Shown here: positions 23,386 to 36,468 of the stretch, piece after piece | Position numbering within the stretch: position 1 is the first letter of the stretch | Layout: each line of letters starts with the position of its first letter | From: Eudromia elegans | Lineage: Eukaryota; Chordata; Aves; Tinamiformes; Tinamidae | NCBI GenBank assembly: GCA_003342815.1 | Contig: PTEX01000486.1 | Coordinates: 85,348 to 149,347, forward strand | Direction: 5' to 3' | DNA: 64,000 nt | Notes under the pieces: model-generated | The model's database searches: none | Seen by the model: the letters and a program-made list of their open reading frames with translations, nothing else | What the model was told of the DNA's origin: nothing | Translations under genes and position numbers: made by a program

Positions 23386-26300
23386 GCCATGAATTTCTCC
23401 ATCACAGCCATCTCTAACTTGATTTTTCCAGGAATGCAGGCCCAGGAATGCCGCAGGGAAGGAATCCCGTCAGAGGGAACTTCCAAATTAATCTTCATGT
23501 GAAATGACTGCTTTCCCTGACACAGATGGCCTTCTCTCTCAGCAGTGCCAGCTGCTCTGCATGGGCAGCAATGCCCTACATATAAGCAGCCCAAGAGGTG
23601 CAAGGAGCTTCTGCCGTGGTCTTGCTCCTTTAAGGATCCTTTAAGGAAAGGAGGATGGAAAGAAGGAGCAAGGAAGGGGGAATTTCGCCTGCCAGCTGTG
23701 GGAGTGAGGATGTCCAGACACACAGAGGCTGTGAGGGTGGCTGCTGAGAACGCGGCAGAGGGGATGAAATCACACAGCATGTACCGAACGACAAAGCAAG
23801 ATCCAGCAAAATCTTACACTGGAACAGATTAAATGTCAAAAACAAAAGGCCACAGGAGAGATGGGAATGCTTCTGGCAACTAATGAAAATCCATCACCAC
23901 AATGTGGGCGTTTCCCAGTGCCCTCCCCGGGAAGAGCCTGCAGCAGAGGCGCCGTGCAAGGAAGTGACCCAGCCGGCAGGCAGGGGACACCAAGCCCTCA
24001 CCATTTGGATTTACAGCACTGCTGCAAGGACTGCTGGCACTTAGCCTTGCTCCACAGAGACTGCCACCGCCCACCACTCTGCTTGAAATAAATATCGAAG
24101 GCCTTCTGAGATTCCTCCCTGTATTACTGCTTTGCTGTATCACTACCGACTGCTAAAGCAGTCGCAGAACGCAGCGGAGCAGAGACGAGCAAACCACTTT
24201 AGTCTCTTAGAAATTCAACTCTCCCATTCATTTTCTGTTCTTCACTCCCTCCGCCTCTGTCTCTGGGGAGCGAGCGAGCATTACGCTAAGTTTGGCTCTG
24301 CACGCAGGAAAACATCAGTTTGTAATAACCGCTCTAATTTGCTTTTCTTGGCAAGCACCCCGCACCAGCCGTCCCTGGTTCTGTTGTTAGGGGATGACTA
24401 TAAAGTTAAGAAAACACACACCCCCCACACAGGAGCACACACGAAGTCCCCAGTAATTACACACGCAGTATCTGCTTTTTAATGTACTGTAGTGTAATTA
24501 CCTTCTTGTCAGCTCAACTCCATTCCGTACAGAACAGCTGAAATCCCTAATTACCAACTGCGGCAGCGAAAGCCTCCAATTTTCTCCCAAGAAAGCGGTC
24601 TCATTAACCCAACTCATTACACGCCGCTCGTCAGGTGAGAGCTATGGAAATTTCACCTGCATCCATGGGTTCCTTTCCACACAAGAGTGTGCACAACAGC
24701 CCAGATAAAACCATCATGAGTGGTCTGTAGGAGTGCTGCTAGCCAAGGGAAAAACCTGCTAACTCAGGCAAGGATCACATCAAAGTCAAGCCGTGCACCA
24801 AGGGATTGTGGATGGATTTCAGGGCTTGCCTGTAAATAACTTGGGAAGCGCCACCTTATCTATCAGCAATGGAGTTTGGAATGATGCCTTTATCAGATGG
24901 AGAAACCAAAGGGCCAGTCCCATCTGTGGTGTAATTTTGGGCTTTGACCCAAACGCTATGTCAGGAGCAGCTCCTGTGAGGCACCAGAGTGCCCCGAGCA
25001 GGTGACTGCTCTTTGGGGCAGAGATTGAAACGCACAGGACTCCTCCTAGCCACCCAGGTGCTCACAGAGAAATCTTGGCAGATATTAATAGCTGTATTTA
25101 TGTCTGAACAAACACCTTCTGTGAGAGGCTGAGGAGTGCAAATACATGCTAGGCAAACTAGGTGCTAGAAAAAGGGGATTAGAAACACAGGTTTAAAGCT
25201 AGCTCATTGCTCTCTGCAAGGAGGTGTGTTTCTTTGTACTATTCTATGCTAATCTTCTCTATTTGAAGTTCCTAGGAAGAGGGCTGTTTTCAGACCATAT
25301 TTGCACAGGACCCTGCCTGATGGATAATCAAGTATAATCCCATAATACAAATAACGAGTAATTGACAAATGTCTTCCTGCAGTTATTCTCATAATAGAAA
25401 AATAAATTGAGAAGATGGCCCACCAAAGTAGTGGCTGATTTACATTGGAACAAATAGTCCACCATTTATATAAATAAAAATATTTTTTCCCTCAATGTAA
25501 TTGAATTAATTTTGTTTACTTTCAGCAAATATCTCAGGTTCCTGAAAAAGCAACCCACAAAATAATGGTATTTTTACCCAGCGCAAGACAGTATTTTGTA
25601 GGAAGAACATTTGGAAGGAAAGCATTTGAATCTGAGGGTTTGTCTATAAGCTGTACTGAGAAATGTATGCGAGGGAAGTCCTAATATTAAGCAGAACACC
25701 TTTATTCTTTAAGGATAAAGCAGTAAGATACACTGTGGATTGCAGTCATCATTCCCACAGCTAGCTAAATTTACCTGGATACTGCCACAGACTTGGATCC
25801 TTGAAGTCCATGTACCCTTCATGAATGGCGAATCAAATCTATGGATTGCTCCTTGCAAGCAACAGGGAATATATGACAACAGTAGAAGAGGATTAGGTTC
25901 GTGTTCTTTGATTTTTGGTCCTCCTTTGTGCTGCTAATTATTATAATAACACATTTCACAAGTGTGTAATGGTATGCACATACTGCATGTGCATATGCTA
26001 AGCATTTAAAGAAGTCTTGAATTTATTTGAAAAAGTTCTAACTTAATACCTTATAATTCAATCATTTGTCTTTCAGGAATTCAACTATAGGATCAGACTG
26101 TCCTATATGTACAGAAGGTGATATTAATAAATTATTCTTTACATGTTCATACACACTTTCTCCCCTTTTTCCAAAAAGCAAAGGGCATGCTAAGAGTGGA
26201 TCACAAGATTTTATCAACTTCTGAACAGATTTAATTATGGAAACTCCGTTTTACTACAGACAGACTGTCCTATTTAATCTCCCACTCAATTTTCCTTCTC

Positions 26301-26858
26301 ACTGCATTCTTGCGCAATTAAAAAAATAAGACAAACTGGAATTCCAATTCAGCTCCTTTTGAAACAGCAGCCAGCCTTTCTGACACCTGTTAAAAAATGC
26401 ATGAAGTGACACACTTGCAAACTACTTTTTTTTTCTATAGCAGCCCTGGATGCCTTGTGTTCTAGGCTGCTGCATTTTATGCCCCAGAAAAATGAGGCAT
26501 AAAATGGAGAGCTACACTGGTAACTCCCACAACCTCTGTGCCACAAAACTGCCAGGTAGGAGGAAAAAGAGGCATTTCCAAAGCAGCTTCTGCTTTACTG
26601 AAGAGACAAGCATCTGCCACTGGGTTTTGCCCCATAGGAAGGAAAAACTCTAGATGTGGTAGCGACATAAACGATGAGTTGCTTCTCTGCATAACCAGTT
26701 ACTGAATGTACCTGAGGTTTCTGTGCAAGGGAAACCTGAAGGTCAGAAACACCTGTGAAAAAAAAAAAATCTGTTTCTGCAAAGTAACTTTCAAGCAAAA
26801 GGCCCCACAAGCTTAGAATAGATTTCTGTAGTTTGCACTGAGTGGCAGCTCTAGCTCT

Positions 26859-26900
26859 ATATAATTATTATAATAATAATATTATTATAATACAATATAC
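26859..26900. repeat. ATT/AAT-rich simple repeat
   Basis: Imperfect (AAT/ATT)n, partly self-complementary, followed by further TA-rich sequence to about 26.92 kb. Confidence 0.75.
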
Positions 26901-29900
26901 ATAGTATATATAGTATTACACTAACATGTACTATATCAGACAGTTGGGATGGGGCAGAGATTGGATAGAAAGAGGACCAGTGTTTTCATCCCTGAGCTCT
27001 TAAAACCTTGCCAGCCAATTTCATATAAGGTGCTAGAAGTTTGCTGATTTAATAAATCACTACTACTTACTCAATGCTTCTCACAGTCCTCAGTACCTAT
27101 TTCGTGTTTTTCACTCAGGCACTGCTGCTGGTTGAGGCTTCGTGCAGCCGCACAAAGCATTAATAAGTGGAAGCATTAATAAGTCATCAATAAGAAATCA
27201 GATGGGCTATGAAGAAAACACGGCTTCTGTATAAAGACCAAGCCCCAAACTAGCTCAATTATGGCAGTATTGACACTGCTAAAAGGCATAACCGTATCTT
27301 CCTTTCTAAAAGGTTCTTACTCTTGGACCTTTTTTTTTGCCCTGTGCTGTTTTCTCTACACTTCATAGAATTTGTGGATATTTTCATAAGAATTACATCG
27401 AGAAATATCTTATTTCCTTAGATTCTGTCTCCCCACAAACTTTAGGAAATAATTTCTCACCTTTTTGCAGTACTGAAGGGAGTATTTACATACTACTGCA
27501 TCTTGTGGGAGTAACACTTACAATCTGCTTTTCTTTCTAAAAATATTGTTTATTTTTTTGCCTGTCTAACCTGAATATGAATAGAAGTGGCAGGAAATGG
27601 TTCCCTCAGGTCAAGGAAAGGAATTAGAATTTATTTTTTCCACATTCCTCACTGAATTAAGCAGAAATCACAATGTTTTCCAAGGAAGAGACAAATACAG
27701 AGTGGGAGGAAGAGCAGAAAAGGGGAGCAAGGAGAGAATGGAAAGTTAGAATAAAAGAAAGGGAAAGGAATGGAAATTTAACTGCGGTTAAACTTGGTAT
27801 TTTGGTGTAGTTCCATCTGCTGGGATCTTTATTTTTTTCTGTATGTAAGTACTGACTATATCTAAGAGAAACTGTGCTTACAGTCAAAAGAATTGGGGTA
27901 AGTGGTAGGAAATTGGGGTTTGGTTTCCTCTGTTGACAATATCCCAGCTGAGTGCCTTGACTGCAAGGCTACAAAATCGGCCCCTTCTGCTTTGATGCAA
28001 GGCATGTTCTGTATATAGATTGTGGCAGCTCCGACCGGAAAGGCTAAGAGCCATCCTGAAACCATCAATAATTTAGGGCATTTGCTTGGCTAGTGGCTGC
28101 CTCCTGACACAGGCCAAAGGTTTTTACATCCCAGAAGAGTGTCCAGGTCCTTAAGACACCCACTGTTCCAGAATCCCCTTCTCCTCAATCACTAAGAAAT
28201 TAATTTTGCACCCAAGAAAATGTTCACTGGAAGTCTCACTGGAATTGGTACATTCCTATAAAGAGCTCTAAGGAAGGGGCAAAAGGCTAACCCAAGCAAT
28301 GAAGCTAATACATGCACACAGTGCATACACACAGCTGTGCATCTAAGCAGCAGATGAAGCATCGTGCTAAGAGTTTCAATCTAAAATTAATAAAACAACA
28401 ACAATAATAATATTAATGAAATAACACTCATTCTGGTTCTCTGTATTCCTTACTTCTGTATATCTTATATTTTGGTAGCCTCCCTTGCTGACAGTAAGAT
28501 TTTCTGGATATAGATGTTTGTGTTGGGAACGTATGCTGTTCTCCCACTGCATCCAGCAGTTAAGCTATGCTGCGGATCTGCCTAATCCTGTCAGCTCGTA
28601 TCACGGAATCACTCCATCTTCAGCCACACGCAGCTGGAATCCTGCTGATGAGGCAGCCTGCCTTTATCTTTGCCTGGACAGAGCTCGGAGGCACGGCTCC
28701 TATCAGCGTTTGTGTTTGAACAGCACCCACTACGCGTCCATCCATTTAAACCCTCAGCCTGCATGCATGTTAAAGCCTCCCCAAAACTGCAAATGTGAAC
28801 CACAGGAAGAGATTCCTTACAAATTTGTCAACAAGCATAATGCTCCTAGTTTGAATGTAATTTAGGCAAAGATTTACCCATGTGCGAGATCATGAGCCTC
28901 CCCTCATCATTCATCTCAGACATCTACAGCTTATCCTATTCTCCCTAGGATTTTTTTTCTCCCAATTAGGAAGTTATAAATATCTATTTTTCCTGCTATA
29001 GGTAGAGCTTTAAGAGGTCTAACCCTAGCTACTTCACATGGTGACCTGTGTACTATGCATAGCCCAAAGCAGGAATAGTTTTTAGGAGAACAGAAATAGC
29101 ACTACACCAAAATGAAGTCCCACATACAAATCTGGGCCTATTATCCCAACAATTCGCACTATATGAAACAAACAAAATAATTCATAGTTCTTGACTGAAG
29201 GTCTTCATTCTGCACTGATGGACAGAATTGCATCCTCAAACCCTTTGCCACTAACAATTTGTTTTGTAAACCTTTATGCTAATACATAAGACGTATAAAC
29301 ATAAGAAGGGGTGCAGTTGCATTTCTGGATATGAAAGTGACCCGTGTCTCCCAGTTACTTCCATTTCCATTGAATTTGGAACATACCTCACAGTACACAA
29401 AGCATCAATCACTATTAATACTATCACAGCATCAATCCTATGACTTCCTGACTGTAGTTTGGGACCATCATAGGGAAACTACTCTCCCTACTCTCCAGGA
29501 GAAAATACAAACCTAGAACAAAAGACCTGTGGTCCAAACAGCAATTCCTAGCAGATCTATACATTGCAAATGAACAAGATCAGCATCTGACAAAAACTGC
29601 AATTACAAGAGCTTGTTCTGTAAAAGAGCTTGTTTGAAACTGTACCTATTTAAAAAATATCTATAACTTACCCTGGCAATATGTCTGTAGTTGCCTTACT
29701 GCCTATTTTTCACTTGAGTGTTCAACATAAATAGTATCCAACATGTTATACACCCGTACAATGCTTTCATATATAATACTTTTGTATATAACAGCCATGA
29801 CACTGTAATGAACTACCACGGACAGGCAGTACATTGGCAGCTAAGAGGAGAATACTCTTACAGTTCACAAAAACCTAGCAGTGAGATAAATATGACTATT

Positions 29901-30242
29901 TTTGAAGCAAGCAAAATGCATACACTTCTTTCTACAAGATGCACCTGGGGCCAGTACTAACGTCAATGGTTAAAATTTGTTTTCTTTCTTTTGCAAAAGA
30001 CAGCTATAATTCATTTATTGAAGTCCATTGCTTCAAGAAAAAAAACATTTCTTGGTTGAGACTGGACATCCTGTACTACAACCCTGTTATAGAAAACTAG
30101 CATCTTTAAGCATTTATTATAAGCATCATGACCAAGACTATTTGAAGAAGCCCAAGGCAATGTAGAAGAGATCTTCAGAGTCCTAGCTCTGCTGTTTAAT
30201 CAAAAGCTCACTACTTCTACTAAAGGGCATTACTTCCCGCAT

Positions 30243-30309
30243 TGAGTGGACAGCTGGACCAGACAACCTCCAAAGTTCCCTTCCAGCCTTAGCTATTCCA
30301 TGGTTCTGT
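30243..30309 (+). mobile_element. CR1 LINE tail-only fragment
   Basis: Only the last ~67 bases of a CR1 remain: GGACAGCTGGACCAGACAAC, TTCCCTTCCAGCC, and terminal TATTCCATGGTTCTGTG. These align with the GTTGGACTAGATGACC...CCCTTCCAACC...ATTCTGTG tail of the larger copies. Confidence 0.75.
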
Positions 30310-33300
30310 GGGCTTATTGATGACTATCAAAGGATCTCCCAATGACACGAGGCAACTGCATACAAGAAAACAAAAAATTCTATCACAATATTGCCTGCCT
30401 GAGGGACTGTGTTTGAACAGTGAGCTAAACCTGCATGTATGCATGTATATGGCTGTACGCTCAGCATCCTTCCTACAGCACACACAGAACATGCAAATAA
30501 AGCATGGCAAAAGGAAGAGAAGCAGCACTTAACAAACCTCTACCAACATTACACAGACAGATCAACAACACAGCAAAATAACTGCTCCCAGTAGCAGACT
30601 GCAACTGTACGATCCTAATGAATGGTCCCCACTCTTAAACCACAATTATGTAGTCGTTGCTAAAAGGAAGTCCTGATTGAGCCTGCACAATGCTGCACAT
30701 CTCCCCACTCGACTGCTCGGATTTATCATCTTAGAGGCGTGCAGACCCCCTCCTCTAGCCTCCAGCAGAGCACAGGCCATAGGCTTCAGCCATGGATTTT
30801 TGGATCTGTCCCAGTAACACATGGCTGAAACAGGAAGTATCTTTCGGGATGCCAGACGGCACTTCTCAGTGGGGAGGGTACTCTGCACCTTGCAGGATCA
30901 GCCCTTTTTTAAGGCAAAAGCCATAAGGCACATTTAATTTCAGCAGCAGAAAGTGCAACACAGCTGTGCCATGTAAAATACCATCGTGATTAAACACTGT
31001 GTAGGAGAGGTAATTATTCATTACTGGGTCACTGGAGGAGGATGGCTTATATACTCTCAAGGAACGCAGAGGAAGAATGATGCATACATAAGCAACCTGA
31101 CAAAAATGCACTGAAATTTCACCGAGTGTCAAGGCTGGACCCACTTGGGACTATAACTTCCCTCCCCACAAAAATGCAATGTACATGCAGAGGAAAAACA
31201 AGTTTCCCTACAACCTCTCTGGTAGCTTTTTATACCTACAGCAGCACTTACCCTGCTTGTTCAGTCTCATTAGCTTCAGTAGAGCTCGTCTTACTGCAAG
31301 ATCAAAGGAGTCTTTTCCTGGAGGGTTTGTGCCTCTGATAATTTGGATATCTGCAGTAAACTTAATCTGCGCTACACCATAGAGATTTGAGGCAGGGGAA
31401 GATTAAAGCGATTTGCCTAAAACAACAACAGCAGTTGGAAGAAACTGAACGCAGGTTCCAGCAGAGCCTGGACTTAAAAAGAAGCCTCTTCACACACACT
31501 AATAGCCTCCAAATACATATTTTGAAAACCAGGATTTCGTTATCACTACATATGATATCTAAACAGAAAAGACTTGAAAATAGGCTTACATTTGTCTTTT
31601 TCCTTTTTCCACCATTTTATCCTTTTCTTTTTTTTTTTTTTTTCCTTTCCTGGTCTATCTTAATTTTGACTGAGAAAGGTCCACTCAAATAGGTCGTGCG
31701 TGGCTTTTACATACACATCTTATCAGTGGACAGCAGCTCCAGGAGAATGCCTCCCTGTGTACTCCGTCCTGCTAAAAATAATGAATAAACGTGTGCTGCA
31801 TTTTCAAATATTATTCTGGAATTTGTCTCTCCAAGAACAGATTCAGATATCACCTCTCACTACAGTCCAGCTTTGCACAAGCTCCTGTGCAAAATGAGGA
31901 GTGACTGAGCCAACAGAAGTGGATTTAGAGGGTGGAAATGTGAGTTACACAAAGCCTCTACCTCGGGTGCATGGGTGCTGCGGATAAACAATTAGGTTCT
32001 TCCGGAAAGCATTTTTAGGGGCTCAATTTCTCCAAAAGGTTTAAAAAACAGAGGTGTGACAGCAAACATATCTTTGGCTTTGATAATGACATTATGCACA
32101 GCTAGCCTGTTCTTTGGCTTGTTAAATTCTAGGCTTCCTGTGGGTAAAAAACGAACATTACTTTGTCACTGTTTTCAGGGCTTTCTGCCATGTTAATCTG
32201 ATTATCTATGACAGTTACTGTCAGTTTGTTAGCAAAGATCCAATTATTCTGCTTGGCTTTTAAGTTTTCGCATGTTTCTGGCTATGGGCCTGATCCTGAA
32301 TTCTTCTTTGTCCTCAAGCCTTTACTGAAAGTTCTGATGTGCAAAGAGCACAGGATCATCAGCAGCATGTTATACCAAGATCTTTAAAAATGGATGCAGT
32401 CTTCATTTCTCACATAAGCATAAATAAAAAACTGCAAAACTGACAGCTGAAGGGAAAAAAAAAAAAGCCTAGCACTTGATCTGCCTACACTTCTGTAATT
32501 GGAATTTACAGTGTTGGAAAAGTAGGGAGGGCTGCTTTTAACGTTGTCCTCCCTTAAACTCTTGTTTAGATCTTGGCTTTCCTTTCTGTGCCAAAAAGGA
32601 AGAAAAATACAGTACTGTTCTCGAAGTAAATATAACACATTTTAAGCATAAAAAAAAAATTGCATCAGATGGCCCATTTCCAAGCCATTTGGCATTTGAT
32701 CAGCACAGTCATTCTGTCATTTTGTCTCTTACACTGACCTTTCTCAGGTGCTCAAATCTGCGTGGAGAAAGATTAGTACGACGAGGCAGAGGCCAGCACG
32801 TAGTGAGCTATAAAGCTATGCAACCAGAAAGAATAATAGGTGTACATCCACATCATTATGCGTTGAATACCTAATCCTTCTAAGTCACTAGCTTTGGATT
32901 CACCACTATTTGAGGATCCAAAGTGAATTTTCCCAGGGGCTGGTAGTTACTTTTTAAGGTCTTTGTCAATAAAATCAGTAATACATTGGCTTCACAAATC
33001 CCTGCTGACAAACTCAGTACCTTTCTCATTCTTGTCTGTTCTGAGTGTGATTTTTTTTTCCTATGATCTCTGCAAGCAGAATATGTATATACCAGGACTT
33101 TTCACAGAAAAGGAGACTTGCACTGTTCCCTGAAACAGTATAGTTCCACTGGCAATAATGTCAGTAGGGGATTTACATGGCAGTCCCCGATGGGTATTTA
33201 ATATAATTGCTTAAAACTCTGTGAAGTAACTGTATGGTCAAAGGCATTAAAAAGAAAAAGATGATGTCATCTTTCCTTGTGCTCTAACACTGCTGCTGCT

Positions 33301-33463
33301 AACACTAGCAATACTTAAAACAGTGAGCATCACCCTTCCCTCTACTGTAATCTGCAACAACAACAAAAAAGCACACCTAATTCTGGCAAATTTACATATT
33401 CATATACAAACACAGAAGTCAGTAGAAGGAATCACGACCCCTGCTATTCTGCTCCTGTGCTTC
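30310..33463. other. Non-coding stretch, no gene seen
   Basis: No recognisable coding exon. It contains a MIR-like remnant near 31.4 kb and a T-rich tract near 31.63 kb. Confidence 0.65.
31388..31470 (+). repeat. MIR-like ancient SINE remnant
   Basis: TTGAGGCAGGGGAAGATTAA followed by AGCGATTTGCCTAAAACAAC and later GAACGCAGGTTCCAG. This parallels the MIR core GAGGCACAGAGAGGTTAAGT, GACTTGCCCAAGGTCAC and GATTCGAACCCAGG blocks in order and spacing. It is degraded. Confidence 0.5.
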
Positions 33464-34009
33464 TATTCTGCCCCTCTCCTCAGCTCCGGTGGGGCCACAC
33501 CTGGAGTACTGGGTGCAGTTCTGGGCTACCCAGCACAAGAGGGACATGCAGCTTCTGGAGAAGGTCCAGCGTAGAACAATGAAGATGATTAAGGGACTGG
33601 AGCATCTATTGTATGAGCAAAGACTAAGCGAGCTGGGCCTGTTTAGCCTGGAGAAGAGAAGACTGAGAGGGGATCTGATCAATATGTACAAATACTTGAG
33701 GGGAGAATGTAAGGAGGATGGGGCCAAATTCTTCTTGGAGGTGGCCAATGACAGGACAAGGGGTAACAGGCACAAATTGAAACACAGGCAGTCCCATCTC
33801 CATGTGAGGAAGAGCTTCTTTCCTGTGAGGGTGACGGAGCCCTGGAACAGGCTGCCCAGAGAGGTTGTGGAGTCTCCTTCTCTGGAGATCTTCCAAACCC
33901 ACCTGGATGCCACCCTGTGCCCCGTGCTCTGGGTGACCCTGCTGGAGCAGGGGGTTGGACTAGATGAGCACTAGAGGCCCCTTCCAGCCTCAACCATCCT
34001 GTGATTCTG
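33464..34009 (+). mobile_element. CR1 LINE 3' fragment
   Basis: A continuous frame (33489-33974) encodes the ORF2 C-terminus: [85 protein letters not shown]. The tail has LLEQGVGLDE-type coding into GGGGGTTGGACTAGATGA and ends CCATCCTGTGATTCTG. It is closer in its 3' region to the 9.6-12.3 kb copy (both keep CTGGAGCAGGGGG before the tail) than to the 18 and 57 kb copies, so at least two CR1 subfamilies are present. Confidence 0.95.
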
Positions 34010-36280
34010 CAACCACTTAGTGTCATCTAGGTTCACTGCAAGATTCATGCAGCAAGAGACACGCTACAGGAACAGCAGATCTCCTAATAGAAAGAATTCC
34101 TATCAATGCACAGTGCTGGTAACAAATACCTTAGTCTATAGCAAATGTTGACAGAAAAGAGCTTCACAAACACCATTTTGGGGCTTATCTCTCTCATTTT
34201 TCCTTTTTGGTGGGAGTGGGCTGGAAAGCGAGTTGACTGACATTCAGCATCACATATAGCATGAAAACCACAATAACCATGGTACCAATGCTTTCTATTT
34301 ATGATCACAGTAAAAACTGCATCTCAGAATTAATTTCATGTCATACTTCTTCAACTTTCTAAAGTAATTATAAGCTTCCTTATACCAGATGTCAGGCTCA
34401 GCAAGAACACCAAATACCAAGCCAAATTTCACTGCTAAATAGTAGGTGCAACATGATGTTTCATGACAAACTCCAGCATCTTACTCGCTCCCTGATCATG
34501 TATTTGTGGTATTCTTTCCCAGTGGAGCCTGACAACCTGATCATACCAGATGTAACCTGGCACAGACTCTTCAAAGACACAGGAGCACTGTCAATACCTA
34601 TCAGGTGAGGATCTCACCATGAGTTCTGTTTCTGCACATCTTAAAAAAAAGATAAATGAAAGAGAAAGCAATAAAAAAAAATCACAGCATTTCTATCTCT
34701 AAGGGATTTTAATACTTGAGAAAAGAATGTTCTTTCAAGTGCAAATAAAAAAATATTTGCTTGAATAACAGCAAGACTGTGACTCTGATGTTAGGAAGCA
34801 AAGACATTCTGTATTATTACCACCCCTTCATCCTTAACAGTCCCCTCCTACCCAATTACAACTAGAAGAACCAGGGAAAAAGCCCCTGTGTGTTAGGTAC
34901 ATGAATGAGTGGGTGAGGGAAAGCAGTAATCACATCTTCAAAGCCTAAGTCTATCACTAGATAGACATGTGTCAGAAAGAAATCCTAAGAAATCTCCCAT
35001 TATACCTGGTAAGATATAAAACAGTCCAACCTAACCTGGGGTTTTGTATCATCTCAGGTTCACAACTCGAGCCAGCCTGCCAATCTGGATGGTCCCATTA
35101 CCTCTACGAATGACTAGGCAGGCGTACTACAAAACTGTTCACTGCACTCACTAAATCCACTGATAATCACCAATATGCCAATTTCAGAGGCAAATCTCAC
35201 AGGGTCCATTGAACTGTGTGGATTTAAATCATCTCTCTGTTACACCAGCCCAACCTCATTGGAATAAATAAATAAATAAAAAGGTAAGTTCTGAGGAAAG
35301 TGTGGAAGCGGAACACAGCTTACAATCCTGAGTCCGGGAGATAGGGTTATAGAATTGATTACTGGCTGCTAGACAGTAGGGCCAAACAGAAGTTTATAAG
35401 CTTGCAGCACAGTGAAATGAGCAGGGAATGACATGGGGCCTGATCAGCCCTACTGCACTGTGCACCCAAAACCTGGGAGATGAGAGTCCCTCAATCAGAG
35501 GAGTACTGCCTCATGGAAAAAGGAAGGAGCAAGGGTGAAAAAAAGTATCTGTGCTTTACGACCCATCTCAATGCTTGTGCAAGGGAGGTGTGACTTTCTC
35601 GAGTTTCCCGAACATTTAACATCAGCCTTCACAGCTGTCTTTAATTTGATCCAGCTATAAAGAAATCTCCAGGGGATATTTCTCAGCCGGGGGTCACTGG
35701 ATACTCTAGTCTGTCACCTTGGCTATCCAAAAGTGGAGCACAGCACAGACACAGGCTAAATATTCCACTCCTCTTCAAGCCAACAGCATTTGGTTCAGTC
35801 CACAGGGTCTGCAACTACAGCTTAGAGCTGGAAGAAAGACAGTGTTGGGACAGTTCTCATCCTCAGAGAGGTAAGAGCAGCTTAATTCCATCTTATCTTG
35901 TCTAAAAACCTTGGAGAACCTTAAATAAACCTTAAATAAAAGATGAAACACAATCTGAACGAACTATGCTAAAGCCATTTGATAGTTACCAAAGCAGGAT
36001 TAAGAAAAGAAGTCAATGAAAACAAAAAGACTGGGCAGATCATGCTACTATCTATGGCGTGATATATCATTATATATGGTAGCTCATTAGTAACAATGCT
36101 TATATTAGCATATAGCTGGGAACAACCTATAACAATACCGAGAAAAAGGTGACAGAAAGTGTCTTTCTTTTCTCTACACTGTTGGTAATTTCTGTCCATT
36201 GCCTTTCTTCAGAAATCACTTCTACACAAGCAAAAGGGTTAAAAAAAAATAATAATAAATCAGACAAACAAAAGAGAAAT
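34010..36280. other. Non-coding stretch, no gene seen
   Basis: AT-rich with no recognised exon. It contains an AATA microsatellite at 35262-35282. Confidence 0.65.
35262..35282. repeat. (AATA)n microsatellite
   Basis: Five AATA units in a row. Confidence 0.85.
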
Positions 36281-36424
36281 GCGCTTTCCGAAGCCAGCAA
36301 GCGCTGGCGGAGCAAGGGAGTATCGAACCCGCAACCTCGGCGCGTATCTAAACGCGAACCAGCGCCTCCTGCGCCGGCGCTTCGCTCCCATGCGCGGCCA
36401 AGTGCCGGCAGGCGCAGCGCGGAG

Positions 36425-36436
36425 CGCGCATGCGCG
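36425..36436 (+). promoter_or_regulatory. NRF1-type site
   Basis: CGCGCATGCGCG matches the YGCGCAYGCGCR consensus at all positions. It lies 12 bases upstream of the candidate start codon. A related half site, CATGCGCGG, lies at about 36389-36397. Confidence 0.7.
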
Positions 36437-36447
36437 GAGCCATCGCC

Positions 36448-36468
36448 ATGGCGACGGGCCTCGCTGAG
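36448..36468 (+). CDS. Candidate short first coding exon (MATGLAE) of a nested plus-strand gene
   Basis: The ATG at 36448 sits in a near-ideal Kozak context (GCCATCGCCATGG). It is followed by seven codons, MATGLAE, and then GAG joined to GTAATG, a good donor, giving a phase 0 exon. The CpG-rich block and NRF1-type site just upstream fit a promoter driving it. Without splicing the frame runs only 20 codons to a TAA. I do not recognise the protein and no downstream exon is certain. An exon-like segment at 53335 would continue in phase, but that is speculative. The alternative is a non-coding first exon, with the ATG arising by chance from a YY1-like GCCATGGCG motif. Confidence 0.33.

Larger units (their letters stand above)
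18794..30242. other. Non-coding stretch, no gene seen
   Basis: About 11.4 kb with no recognisable coding region. Contents noted: a T run at 20.24 kb, a 15-bp minisatellite at 23.34 kb inside the longest non-LINE open frame of the window (23241-23780, minus), a homeodomain-motif cluster at 24.45-24.65 kb and an ATT-rich tract at 26.86 kb. Confidence 0.65.

Noticed and set aside
28485-28865. 126-codon plus-strand frame
   Set aside because: No domain, no promoter context, and no acceptor or donor of good quality at its ends.
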